DNA from: Tetrahymena elliotti 4EA
Taxonomy: Eukaryota > Ciliophora > Oligohymenophorea > Hymenostomatida > Tetrahymenidae
Direction: 5' to 3'
Assembly: GCA_000231825.2 (NCBI GenBank)
Contig: JH720296.1
Span: forward strand, 806,001-870,000
DNA: 64,000 bases
The notes under the pieces were generated by a model. The model was not told where the DNA came from. It made no database searches and saw only the letters and a program-made list of their open reading frames with translations. A program made the position numbers and the translations under genes. Shown piece after piece: positions 53,501 to 64,000 of the stretch (positions are counted from its first letter, which is position 1; the number at the start of each line of letters is the position of its first letter).

Positions 53501-55620
53501 TAAAAAAAATTAAATATTTTTTCAAATTAAACATTTTACTTAAAATTACTTTATGGAAAGTTTTGAATTAAAGATTTTAGAGATATTTTTGGTTAAACTT
53601 TGACGAAATATCTTGGAAAATAAATAGATCACTATTTAAATTAGCTTTTCAAATGAATCATTATTTGAATTGAATGAGAAATGCAAAAATTGAAATTAAA
53701 ACTGAATAAAATAATTATGAATTGAAAATGAATGAAATACGGATGATCGTAATCATGACAGGCTGCTGAAATAAAAATAACACATAGATCAAATTCGTTG
53801 ATGGCAGCTAATTCTATAAATTTGCAAGATTTTAGAAAGAAATTAGCTGTTTATAGAACATCAAACGCATGGAGTCTATTGTGATATAAATTATCTTTAT
53901 AACCTTTTTCTATTTCCTTGAAAAAATTGTAGAGGATTTCTGGCTCTATATCTACAGAAGCTAAAATATTATTAACTTAAAATAAATAGAGTAGAAGGTA
54001 GGAGGTTTCTGATCCTTTAGCTATTTTTTCTAATTCAAAACAATCAAAGCTCAATTCATTAGCATCTTTAAATTATTTTATTATTGCTGAGGGAATTTAA
54101 TTAACATATGACTATAATTTTGTATCCAAAATTTTATTTGATAATATATTCTCTTATTCAATTATAACTTATTATTCTTCTTTCTATCTAGCACCGTAGT
54201 TTATCCAATCTACAATCTATAAATAAAATTATTTTTATTTTGAAAATCTAAAATAATTTTACTTCTTTATTATTTTCCTAACCTTGAATGACAATTTTAG
54301 TTTCATAAATCTTGTTTAAGGCTATTACACTTATAGACCATTCTATATCTTCAATTATTTCTTTAGAATCAAAAAATTCTTTTAAATCAGTAAAAACATC
54401 TATAATTTTTTCAGCAGGAGTTTTTATACTAGAAGCCGCTTTGATTTTCTTGAATTAGTTGCTCTTTTTATTTTGTGTATTAAAATAAGTAAATGAATAA
54501 GTAAAAAGTTAATAAAAAAACCTTTCTAAATAGAAGGATGATTCTGAAGAATCTAAACATTCCCTTAATAACTGCAGCTATTTTTGTGAATTGAGGAGTT
54601 TTTCCAAGTAATAAATCAAGAAGAACAAGCGCTAAAGTAAGGAAAATGATAATGCAATCCAGAGCTTGCAATTTGACTCTAAAATAATTCTTTTTAATAA
54701 GAAATAAAATGTTAATATTTTAAGATGATTTAAATATATGATTACACAAAAACCTTAAGAATATGATGCCATTAGAAATTCTAAGATTAAACAGGCTAAA
54801 AGGAAGAGTTCTATAAAATTAATAATTACAGATGCAGTATAAGCATTTTCAGAGTTAAGTAATTGCTAAAAAGCAATAGAAACAAACATAATCACTAAAT
54901 AGAACCAAGTTATAATGTAAAAAAACCAACTCAAAATTTTATTTTTTAAAAGCTTTTTTATTTTTCTTCTCCATAATGAAATCTCTCTATTTATTATTAT
55001 TAACCATTTAAATAGTTAGATAATTTGTTAGTTATTTAGGAGTTATAATTGGAAAAAACTCTGCTTATTATTTAAATAAAAATTTACTTTATTTTAAAAT
55101 ATTATTATTTCACTTCATCTGGTGGTCCCAATTCATCTACAATAGGCTCTTAACTATTTAAATTTCCTCCTGCAGGTTACGTAGTAGAAAGTGGAGGGTC
55201 TACTTAATCTGTATTTTTTTCTTGTTCTCCAGATTTGTTTATTTGTAAACTTTATTAATTTTTTGTTTGAATATTAGTGCTTGATGAGGGTGGCGCGTTA
55301 TTCTAACCAGAATCGATCTGTGCAGATTTCGAAGGAGTCATTAATAAAGTTTTTTTCTTCTCTATTGGCAGCTAATTCTAAATTTATTAAGAAAATAGTT
55401 AGATTATTTTTCATGGAAAAATTGAAAATACTGAAGTTTTTTCATCTTGAGTTTTTTAATGCTTTTATTTAAAGTCATATATGATTTAAGGCTAATTATA
55501 TTCAATTGAAATCTAAGATGTCCTAGTTTCTCCTCTAGGAGGGTTTGTAATTTATTCTAAATTAACTCTTAGCTTTGGCTTTGTAATTGGTGGTTCTTCA
55601 AAATTTATAAAGCTATCCAT
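50501..55620 (-). CDS. Voltage-sensor-like domain fused to cyclic-nucleotide phosphodiesterase
   Basis: Begins MDSFINFEEPPITKPK and ends …IYFLKQF-TGA, with a dozen or so exons. After ~170 disordered residues come four transmembrane segments laid out like a voltage-sensor domain. S1 is LSWFFYIITWFYLVIMFVS, S2 is FIELFLLACLILEFLMAS, S3 is LDCIIIFLTLALVLLDLLL, and S4-like IKGMFRFFRIILLFRK has spaced Arg/Lys. Then comes a complete class I PDE domain: YHNRLHAFDVLQTA, AACHDYDHPG, NAFIINTSHEIALTYND, SVLENHH, IIHACDVSNPVK, EFWSQGDQER, QVGFIDFIVKPLYE. All metal-binding His and Asp residues are there. It should hydrolyse cAMP or cGMP near the membrane, possibly under voltage control. The C-terminal ~550 residues are disordered. 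A 23-nt intron and an (Asn)9 insert fall inside the catalytic domain. Confidence 0.85.
53296..53321 (-). repeat. (AAT)n coding microsatellite
   Basis: About nine AAT triplets, read on the - strand as poly-Asn, directly after the 23-nt intron inside the phosphodiesterase catalytic domain. The insertion lies between ALTYND and QSVLENHH, a loop where family members normally have one or two residues. Confidence 0.85.
53326..53348 (-). other. Candidate 23-nt intron in phosphodiesterase
   Basis: GTAATTCTATTCATTAAATTTAG begins with GTAAT and ends with TTTAG. Its removal joins …ALTYN-G to AT-TTT and regenerates the family motif ALTYND…SVLENHH in frame. Without removal the frame changes and the conserved LENHH motif is lost. 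Confidence 0.65.
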
Positions 55621-56411
55621 GCATATTAATTATTCCTACTTATTTTTGCTTTTTATTAATAATTATCAGCTTTATTTTTCAAAAAAAAAAACTAGTAACC
55701 TTCAATAAGTAGAATAAAAAAATCAATTGTTCCCTTTTTTAATTTCTGTATTAATTTAACAGATGCTAAACTATCAATTCAACTAACAAACATTTTAATT
55801 TATTTTTTTAACATATTTAACAATTCTCTATACAAATGCTATTAATGAAACATAAAATGAGCATTCAATTATTTTTTCTTAAAAATAAAAACAAATGCTC
55901 CAACTATTTTTATTTCTTTTTTTAAAATTATTATCAAATCTCTAAGAATATAGAATATGTTATTTCATTCTCTTTCATTTTTTTTTTCTTTTATAAAATG
56001 ATATCTTAGCTTGTTTTTTAAATAATAATTAGTAAACATATTAATCATATCAGTCATTAGAAAAATTAAATTTATTTGTTTGTTTTGAGAATGTGTTTAT
56101 TTACATTAGTTCTAACTTTTAATATTTTAGTAAATAAAATAAGTAGAGATTTGTAAACATTAGAGCAAAAAAAAAGGAGAAGAAATGCTACTTCAAAATT
56201 TAATTAATTAGATTAAAAGAAATATCATAAGAGAATTTTTAAGGTTTTAAATTAATTAACTTTTATAACCAGATAAAGAAATTTCTAATTTATTCAATAT
56301 TAAGTTAAAAGATTTCATTGCTTTTATTTAATTTACATTCAATTAATATTAAATCTTAAATATTTAGTATTTTACGAATTTAATTAAGAAAACAAGCAAT
56401 ATTTTTTTATA
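55621..56411. other. Divergent promoter region
   Basis: Between the divergent phosphodiesterase and COX19 genes. AT-rich with several T and A tracts; no recognised motif. Confidence 0.6.
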
Positions 56412-56907
56412 ATGTCAAGATAATCCTTTAAAGCTCCTGGTAAGATATCATTTAGTCTTAAATAAATACAATTTTCATCAAAGCAAGCTCTTTTAAATAG
56501 CATTAAAAGCATGGAAAAATACAATTGATTAATCTTTTTTTGTCAAATATCAAATAGATAAAGGTAGTTTTCCTCTTGATCATTTCCATGAATGCGATGA
56601 GTTTGCAAAAGCCTATAACTCCTGCGTTTTGAAGCATTAACTCATGCCCAAGAGATGCAGATAACATTAAATAGATTATTTAGGTTGTAGAATGAAGGCA
56701 GGACTCATGGAAAAAGAAGAATTTGAAAAGCTGGGTTTTACTGAAGAAAGTTCATGGGAAAATGAAGAAGCTGAATAGAGATATTTATTTAATAAGATTC
56801 AAAAAATAAAAGAAAGAGCCTAATAAAACGTTGATTAAAGAATCAAGGAAAAATAATAAATGGGAAATTAAAAGGTTGATTATTCAAAGCCTGAGGGTTT
56901 GAATTGA
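56412..56907 (+). CDS. COX19: Cytochrome c oxidase assembly protein COX19
   Basis: Two exons (56412..56439 and 56564..56907) give 123 residues. The splice restores the family signature APGSFPLDHFHEC. Two CX9C motifs are perfect: C-DEFAKAYNS-C and C-RQHQIDYLG-C. They are followed by RMKAGLMEKEEFEKLGF, which matches COX19 (LECRM…LM…LGF). Such twin CX9C proteins are oxidised by the Mia40 relay and stay in the mitochondrial intermembrane space. COX19 helps redox balance and copper delivery for cytochrome oxidase. The C-terminal ~40 residues are an Lys/Gln-rich extension. The tiny first exon of 28 nt is notable. Confidence 0.92.
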
Positions 56908-57226
56908 AGATTAAAAAGTAATAAATATTTTTAGAAGCAAAATACAATTCATAACAGTAAAAAGCATGCATGTATTCAAGTATTCACTTTTATAGTAGAT
57001 AAATAATAATTAACATTATTATATATATAGTTGAATAGATAAATTTTAGAAGCCTTCTTAAGCATTTTTATTTGATCCATATTCTAATTTTATTTTTTAA
57101 CTATTAATATCTTCATTAATTTTTTGACATTAGATTTGAGAAAATTTGCAATATTATTTTATCTAACAAGAGTTGCAAACTTGTTCTTCAACTTGCTAAA
57201 TATTTAAATTATTATTTTTCTGCCTC
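56908..57226. other. Convergent intergenic region
   Basis: Short AT-rich gap between the COX19 gene and a small - strand gene. Nothing is seen. Confidence 0.55.
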
Positions 57227-57509
57227 TCAATACATGTTGCTTTTTTTAAGTTTTAACTCTCTTTCTTTCTTTTATTCTTAGAGCTATTTTATTTTTTCTT
57301 AAAGTGCTTTTTTTTCAACCTTTTTGTAAAATAAATTAGCTATTCTATTAAAATGATTGATTGATTACATTTAACTTTTCACTTTCTTGGTTGATCTGAT
57401 TTTCTAACTAAACAAGAAGAGAGTTTTCATTCTCTATTTAAGCTATTTCTTCATCTATTTTTCTTTCTTATAGATTTGCTGGTGGTTCCTTTCCTTCTTT
57501 ACTATTCAT
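57227..57509 (-). CDS. Small coiled-coil protein (77 residues)
   Basis: Two exons joined by a ~50-nt phase-0 intron (donor AAT|GTAATC, acceptor ACAAAAAG|GTT). The protein starts MNSKEGKEPPANLQERKIDE and ends …LKLKKSNMY-TGA. Almost the whole length after residue 15 is a heptad-like charged helix (IAQIENENSLLVQLENQI, ALQEKIKQLQEQKKEREL). There is no signal peptide. It could be a subunit of a small helical complex, but I do not recognise it. Beyond the stop, other frames stay open for a while, so an extra 3' exon is possible. Confidence 0.6.
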
Positions 57510-57847
57510 TATTGTATTAATAGACTATAATTGTTTTAATTTGATGTAATTTATAAGTGAATTCTTAATAGAATTATCAAAAATATTAAAAAGCTTTGAG
57601 TAGTTTAATATTGACTTAAAAAAATAGAAGTTATTACAAAATAAAAAGTTGTACTTTATTTGATTTAATACAAACAAATACAAATAATAATTTTAAAAAT
57701 AACTTGGATTAGTTGAAATTCTGTTAGGGTAGGTAGATAGGTGCTTCTTTCAAAGATTTTACATTTAAATTAGTTGCGTTTATTATATGTGAATTTATAT
57801 ATTTTTGTTTTATTTGAAATTTATGTTTGTTGTCATATAATTAAAAA

Positions 57848-60473
57848 TCATATCTTTTGAGGAGGCTTTTGTTATTGTTTCAAAAGAGCATTAGGTTATT
57901 AGAATAAAAACATGTTGGTACTTTACTGAGACTATACTTGAGGTTAAGGTCTTATATTTTATTATGGTAATTACTGTTAATTATTACTAAATTAATTATT
58001 TTATTATTAGTTAACAAATGGAAGTGGGGGAGGAGGAGCTGATATACCACCAGCTGATGGGAATGGTAAAGTATTTAATTATCCAGTTCTTTTTTCGTAA
58101 TTAGCTTTGTTATAAGCAAATGTATTTTCTAAATTTCTTTCTCCGTTTTTACTTAAGGCATACATAGGTCTAACTTTGTTTTACATATTAGGAACGGGTC
58201 TTCCTTAATACTCAGGATTATGTAAGAAATTGCAAACATTATATCTACAACCCATAGGTGAGTGATACATTCTGCAAGGTATATGCTTAGTTGTGCTTTC
58301 CTCATTTTAGTGTAATCCATGAGCGCCAGCAGGATTAGAAGGAATAACAGGCTTTTAGTTGTTTTAATTGGAATTGTTAGGATTGAAATTTGGCTTATTT
58401 TATTAATTTAGCTATTTTTATGGTGGATAATTTTTATTTTACATCATTTATGAAGGTTATCCTTAACCGTTATCATTATTATTGTTAAAAGCTCCATCTT
58501 ATTAAAATTATTAATTTGGTTATTGATGTTAAGTATTATTTGGCTAAGCAAAGTTATTGTTGTTATTGAAATTACGGTTTTATTACTAATAAAAGTTATT
58601 AGATGTGTTGTTTTAGAAAGGTGTATGAGGTTAGTTATTAGGTCTAACATTCTAAGGACCTCCTCTGTTGATGTTATTATTTGGATTGTAACTAAAGTTA
58701 TTATTATTATTATTTTAGTTATGCTAGTAGACATTTTAGTGTTCTGAATTATAAGTTTAATTTTGCATTCCTTGGAATTGCTAGCTTTAATCTGCTTTTT
58801 GATGATTGTAATCCATATTTTATTACGAATTTGAATGGGCTTGAGGTAAATTATGCTAGTTATTTTAAGGAACATTGTTACTTTGGAATCTTTGAGCACT
58901 GCCAAAGTTATTATTCTACTAAGCATTAAAATTGTTATTTCCCTACATCTAATTAGACTATTTGTTTAAATAGTTATTATTGAAATTGTTAGCAAAATTT
59001 TATTGAGTGCTCACTTATTGGCTACGATATTAGTTGTAAGTGGTGTTTTGAGGATTTTATTTATTAAATTAAGTAGCAAAGCCATTATTAAGAATTGGTT
59101 ATTAGTTATTTATCAAACTATTACTGCCTGGTCTGTTTACAAAATTGTTACTAAAAGCTTGTTAGGAAAGAGAATTTTGAATAGGAGGAATTACTGTTTT
59201 TTCTTATTCTTTTTTCTCTTCACCAGCAGAACCATATCTAGTAGCAGAGTTATTTGAAACTATCTATCTTTGATGCCAAAGCTTTTTGATAACATTGATA
59301 TTTTAGTAAATATTCTAAAGCTCTACTTCTGAGAGACCTAAGGCTTTGACCGATTATTCTAAAAAGAAAATATGTTTAACTTTAATTAAAATATAAATAA
59401 AGGCTTACTTAGCTCGTCTCTTGTGTTTTTATTATGCATAATCAAATCAATAAGTTGGTTAAAAGTGTTCTAATTTATTTAGCTTTTAAGTCTTTCTTCA
59501 TCTTCAGCTTACTTCTTTTTCTCTTGTATCATCTTCTTACGTTGTAATTCTTTTTCTTCTTTAGATATCTTAAGAATACTTTTGAGTACTTTCTTTTCAG
59601 TTTTCTAACTTTGTTGTAGATTCTCACCTACAAATTTACAAATAATAAGTAAACAACATGTATTAAAATTCATATAAAATTACTTCTGATAGCCATTTCA
59701 ATAATTTAAATAAAATCGTTTTCATCAATTTTATTTAAATAGACTTATTTGGGTTATTCCTCTGATATTTAATCATTAATTATATTCTCATAAGAAGGAG
59801 TAGCAGGAATTTCTGAATCGTTACCATATAAACTTTGCAATTTGCATAAAATTCTCTATTTGTGGAATTCTTTCTCTTTAGATTCAGAACTAAGAATTTC
59901 AAAATATTAAGAATGAAGACCTTTAAGTTTTTAAGGAGTTCTCCATGGAATGTCTTCTTTCATTTCATCGAGTAATTGTCTTTCTTTTCTTTCAGATTCT
60001 TTTTATTGATTTCTGCTATCTTTTTCAAGTTTATTTTCTCTTCTCTTCATATCTTAAGAGGTAAAAATATGACTGTCTGATTATTTCTTTTGGATACACT
60101 CTTCTTAATATTTTTCAACTTCTTCTTCAGTCATATCAGGCATGTTTGGCTCATCTTCTTTTCTGAATCTTTTGACTTCGTCACTATTAGTAAACCTTTT
60201 TATTCATAATAATAATTATTTAAAAGACATTCAAAATTTCTATATAAAATCTATTCAAATCATATTATTTTAAGCAAGAAAGCTAGAAAGACTATTATAT
60301 GCTTCTAAAAAGAAGGCATTTATACTTTGGCAGAAATAAAAAAATATTATCTATCATACTATGTATAAATGTTATCAACAATTATTCCCAGTAATTCAGA
60401 ATAATAATTTATTTATAGATAAGTAAATTTTAATAACTTACTATCTTTTTTAAATAAAATTCTGAACTGGCAT
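57848..60473 (-). CDS. CCCH zinc-finger protein with Asn/Gln-rich linker
   Basis: Four exons: MPVQNFIQKRQFTNSDEVKR (start at 60,473) through …QQKPPQKI-TGA. Splice phases agree. The N-terminal ~330 residues are charged and helical (NKLEKDSRNQQKESERKERQ, DIPWRTPQKLKGLHSQYFEIL, KLWHQRQIVSNN). A long Asn/Gln-rich segment follows, then a single CCCH finger at about 58,230-58,290: HIPCRMYHSPMGCRYNVCNFLHNPE, spacing C-X8-C-X4-C-X3-H. After it come Pro-rich (SAPPPPLP) and Gln-rich tails. CCCH fingers usually bind AU-rich RNA, and Asn/Gln-rich regions promote granule formation, so an mRNA-metabolism role is likely. The order (helical N-terminal domain, disordered region, one C-terminal CCCH) faintly recalls PNUTS, but that is speculation. 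Confidence 0.75.
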
Positions 60474-60721
60474 GAAGAAATAACCTACTTTAAGCTAACG
60501 ACACAAAAAAATTTGTGTAGCCCAGTAAAATTTTACATTTTTAATTTTTATTTTTTATTACTTTCTTTTTGTTTAAAATAAAATTATATTGAATATATAT
60601 TAACTTATGCATTAATATTTATGCAATTATAATTTATTTCAGCATTAAAGCTGTTCGTTTAAAAACTTATTTGAACCAAAAAATCTATTATCCAAAAATA
60701 TTCTAATTGATTTCTTCCATA

Positions 60722-62574
60722 TCAACTTATTTAATTATTCACTAATTTATCTTCTCCATCTAACTTAACCTTAAAATAATTTAGCCATCTATTTTGCTGC
60801 TGGTATATATTATGATTACTAAACTAATAATCTTTGTTTTGAGCTGAATCATTCAAGCTATTACTGATAAAATTCATAGATTAATGAAAAACATAAAAAA
60901 ATGATAACATCCCAGCAAAGCAATTGAAACTTTTAAAAGCCTAGTCAAATATCATTTTGAAAAAGAAACTCATTGAAAAAAGTTAGATATATTGCTAAAT
61001 AAAAGCCTAATATTCGTTTGATTAAAATTTTTGTATTTGAAAGCATTAAAATTTTGTTGAATCAAAATTATGAGCACTTTCTAGCATGCTTGCTTTGCTT
61101 GCTAAATATCTATCTAAGAAAATAAGTAAAAATTTCGAATATTGTTTTCTGAATAGATTGAAATAGAACATATTAAAATAATTTATCATCGATTTATACC
61201 TGACAGATTTAACTCCTGGTTTTTGATTAAGATTAATATTGTTATTAAAACCAGTGCTACCTGCATTTCCATTATTGTATTTGATTTTTTTCTAGTTAGG
61301 AGGAGAGTCTCCTCTTTAAAAACTGTTAGGTCCATATTTTCCATTATTACCCTTTTAAATTAATAAATAAATGAATTAAATAAGAGGATGTGATGTATAT
61401 TAAAATTTACCTTTTAAAAAGTATTTCCTTGGTTATATTTGTTTTAGTTATAGTCTTTTTATTGATATTTAATCATATTGTTATTGTTGCTGTTAGCAGC
61501 ATTGAAACTTCTTTTGGAATTTAATTTTTGTTATTCAGACCAAAGTTATTATCTTTTGAAGTTGGGGTCTTGGCTTCTCTTTTTGAATGACTCAAGCCAA
61601 TCGTTTATTATTGTCTTGTTTAGGTTGTAAAACTTATAAAAAATATTTAGTCCTTCATTGTCAGTATTTGATTAAGCTATGTGCAATTTCTCAATTCCTA
61701 GTCCGAGGTACTAATAAAAATTTTTAACTTTTAATATAAAAATATCTTTTAAATGTAATATTTACATGAGCATTATCGAAATGTTCAATTTTTAATGTAG
61801 TTTCTTTTAACAGAGAGAAAATCTTTTCTAAAACTTCAGCATTTTATGTGATATTATCACTTCCTTCATATATCCATTCACCAAGTGTTCTAAGACCAGG
61901 AGAACTGTAAAATCTTTTGATAAATATTAATATATTTTAGCAGATATTATTATTTTAATGGAATAAATAGAAACAGTCTTTTTGAATGTGATATTATTGG
62001 AGGGAATAAATAAATAAGAAGGTAGCTAGGAGAAGGGGAAAATATAAAAATTAAAGAAATATTTGGAAAGGCAAAGAAACAAAAATGAATGAATAAAAAC
62101 CTGTTTAGTATAGGAGATGGAGTTTCTGAAAGTACCTAAAGATCGCTTAGCTTATCTTCATTAGTTTTACTGTTTCTGAGCTAAAAATTGAATTTGTTTA
62201 TCATCTTAACATCATTCAGTTTTTCTTTTTTAAAATAAAATTTGTTTAATACTTGTAATTAAAAACAAGATCATTAAGAAAGAATTTATCTATTCACTTT
62301 AAAAAAATGTCCTAAAACTAGCTTTATTGGGGCAATAATACAAAGACCTAATGATAATTATTTGTAATTGGATTTAAAAAGTAAATATTCCAGGTTAGCC
62401 ACTAGTCTAGGTAATTAAAATTCTAAAAATTTGCATTAAATGCCTGCAAAGTGAGTGATAGATATTTTTTTGGATTGTACCTGTGATACGAACGAAATCT
62501 GTTTATTGAGCCTCTTCCTCTCTTTCGGGAGAACTCTTTTCTACTTAAATGTCTTTATTTTTTTCAATATCCAT
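60722..62574 (-). CDS. Asn/Gln-rich protein, unidentified
   Basis: Starts MDIEKNKDIQVEKSSPEREE and ends …KLVNNQIS-TGA, with about seven exons. The first exon is short and acidic. The middle exons encode a small folded-looking domain (LGEWIYEGSDNITQNAEVLE…FSLLKETTLKIEHFDNAH…LGLGIEKLHIA…FYKFYNLNKTIINDWL). Later exons are Asn/Gln/Gly-rich and disordered. The last exon (60,866-60,722) is joined by a phase-2 splice with an intron of ~340 nt; it could instead be read as an independent 51-codon ORF from 60,877. I do not recognise the family. The composition resembles RNA-binding or granule-forming proteins, which is inference only. Confidence 0.65.
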
Positions 62575-63849
62575 TTTTTATTCACACAAATTTTGTTTTT
62601 TTGTTATTGATGTTTTATTTGAAAGTCAAAAAAATGTTTTTAAAACTTTATTTTGCAATTAAAATGAAAAGAATCTTTTTATCTACGATTTTTTTGAAAG
62701 TACTGCAGTGATTAATTAATCAATCAATATGTTATTATTGCAGTTATTGTTGATATGGACAACGATGATGATGATGATTTGATTAACTGATAGAATGGAG
62801 TATTAGTTAATTAGAATATATTTTATAAAATATAAAATGAATGAAAAATTGTTATTTAGCTATATATATTAAATCTCTATTTTGAACAGAATATAGATGA
62901 TTTGCTTATTGCCTTGCCTATTTATTTTGTTTTATTCTTTGTATTTTATCACAAATCTAAATTAGATTATTTGTTTGCTTTTTCCTGCTTTTTTTCCTAA
63001 CTATTTGAGAGATAGCTCAGCCTTTTTTTTCTAAAAAACTTTCTTTTTAATTTTTTTAAAATTATAAATATAATAATTTCCTTTCACTCTCTTCCCTGTT
63101 CTTCATATTACTAATTTTGGCTAAAAAAATATTATTTGATTATTAGACAATAATTATAAATAAAAAAAACAACTCTATTAATTTGCACATGTAATTCAAT
63201 CTATAACTTTTCTCAATAAACTCTATAAATTAAATACATTTCTTACTAATTTATTAATTCAAAATTAAATCCAACTAATTTTTCAGTTTGTTTTTAAATT
63301 TAGAAATATCTTCATTTTGTCTTTCTAATACAATATGAATAAAACCATTATTAAAAATACATAATTTTTTTAATATTTTCTAGACATTTAAGAAATATTA
63401 ATTGTAGTGAAATCATGATTTAATACAGTAAAAAGATTAGTGTAAAGATCTAAATTTTAGTTTTATTTCTATTACTCTAAATAAAAATAAAAATTTTTTA
63501 TGCAAGAAATTTTGATTTAAAATAATTTCTTAAAAATATAATGATTTACTATTTTGTATTTAGCTTTAATAGAAAATGTTAATTTATAATTTGAAATTTA
63601 GCAGTTGATGAAGATATCTATTTCAAAGAAATAAAAAAAATGCAAAATATTTAATGAAAATTTATTGTTGTAAACATATTATGTTTAGTTAGTTAATAAT
63701 ATTCAATCGAAATTTCAAAGCAAAACAAACAAACAAAAAATCAAAATTTTAAATAAAAATAATTCAAAATTACTAAATTATATAGAAGTACTGTAATTAC
63801 AAAATATAAATTTAGAATAGCTTTTTATAGTTTAAACGAAATCAAATAA
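62575..63849. other. Divergent promoter region
   Basis: Between two divergent genes. Mostly AT-rich. At 62,757-62,792 a short + strand frame reads MDNDDDDDLIN then TGA, like an acidic protein C-terminus after a TTGCAG acceptor, but no upstream exon could be found. Confidence 0.5.
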
Positions 63850-64000
63850 ATGGGTAATTAAAACTCTGATGCAAAAGAGCATGCAGATGAGCATTCTCAA
63901 CTGATGGAAAATTACAATACTATAAAAAATATATAGGATGATAAGTATGGTGAAGGTGTTCTAATGCAAAATAAAGTAACTGGAGCATACTGCTTATTAA
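63850..64000 (+). CDS. Start of an MG-initiated protein, cut by window end
   Basis: Partial: 50 codons from ATG at 63,850 to the window edge with no stop (MGNQNSDAKEHADEHSQL…DDKYGEGVLMQNKVTGAYCL…). Gly2 followed by Asn and a Ser at position 6 is a good N-myristoylation signal. The segment KYGEGVLMQNKVTGAYCL resembles the first strands of a protein-kinase or WD-like domain (glycine turn, then …TG.y.l), so a lipid-anchored kinase or pseudokinase is possible. Too little is visible to decide. Confidence 0.6.

Noticed and set aside
54480..54671. Separate small membrane protein of 63 residues
   Set aside because: It is the S3-S4 exon of the voltage-sensor/PDE gene read from an internal Met under the standard code and run into the intron.
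58444..59257. Frames on both strands (58,444-58,926 -, 58,523-58,747 +, 59,003-59,257 +)
   Set aside because: They are shadows of the Asn/Gln-rich exon of the CCCH protein read in the wrong frame or code.

Overview
The window looks like macronuclear DNA of an oligohymenophorean ciliate, most likely Tetrahymena or a close relative. It is about 80% A+T. Long reading frames appear only when TAA and TAG are read as glutamine and TGA is the sole stop. Introns are numerous, AT-rich and GT...AG. Conserved proteins (MEMO, COX19, PEX11, a PIG3-type quinone oxidoreductase, a class I cyclic-nucleotide phosphodiesterase, a Ser/Thr kinase) read cleanly under this code. I saw no telomeric C4A2/G4T2 repeats, tRNA, rRNA, CRISPR array, transposon or bacterial-type operon. 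Every exon model here was read by eye.

Layout. 1-2,100: non-coding apart from a slightly GC-richer island near 1,130-1,300. 2,079-2,531 (+): small basic protein with an MG-C lipidation signal. 3,442-6,970 (-): 738-residue protein kinase in seven exons whose phases all agree. 7,620-9,964 (+): secreted thioredoxin-fold protein of 716 residues. 10,885-16,924 (-): large RG/Asn/Gln-rich protein with a 96-nt tandem repeat. 17,453-22,633 (-): large coiled-coil protein. 23,461-26,052 and 26,106-28,504 (-): two adjacent leucine-rich-repeat (LRR) genes 53 bp apart; the second also encodes an N-terminal multi-pass membrane region. 29,411-30,698 (-): IQ-motif protein. 31,464-33,014 (+): quinone oxidoreductase. 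34,007-38,400 (+): coiled-coil protein with a long disordered tail. 38,527-39,072 (+): doubtful gene with an in-frame TGA. 39,344-42,215 (+): membrane protein segment(s) and a protein ending in a clathrin-box-like motif, possibly one gene. 43,144-44,338 (-): coiled-coil protein with a C-terminal membrane anchor. 44,823-46,213 (+): MEMO. 46,863-47,774 (+): unknown. 48,600-50,024 (-): PEX11. 50,501-55,620 (-): voltage-sensor-like domain fused to a cyclic-nucleotide phosphodiesterase. 56,412-56,907 (+): COX19. 57,227-57,509 (-): small coiled-coil protein. 57,848-60,473 (-): CCCH zinc-finger protein. 60,722-62,574 (-): Asn/Gln-rich protein. 63,850 to the end (+): start of another MG-initiated protein.

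The genes do not form a pathway cluster. Each is monocistronic with its own AT-rich flanks, as is usual for a ciliate macronuclear chromosome. The most interesting items are the voltage-sensor/phosphodiesterase fusion, two candidate ultrashort introns (23 and 29 nt), the strict one-exon-per-LRR phase-2 architecture in two adjacent genes, and the internal 32-residue RG repeat array.
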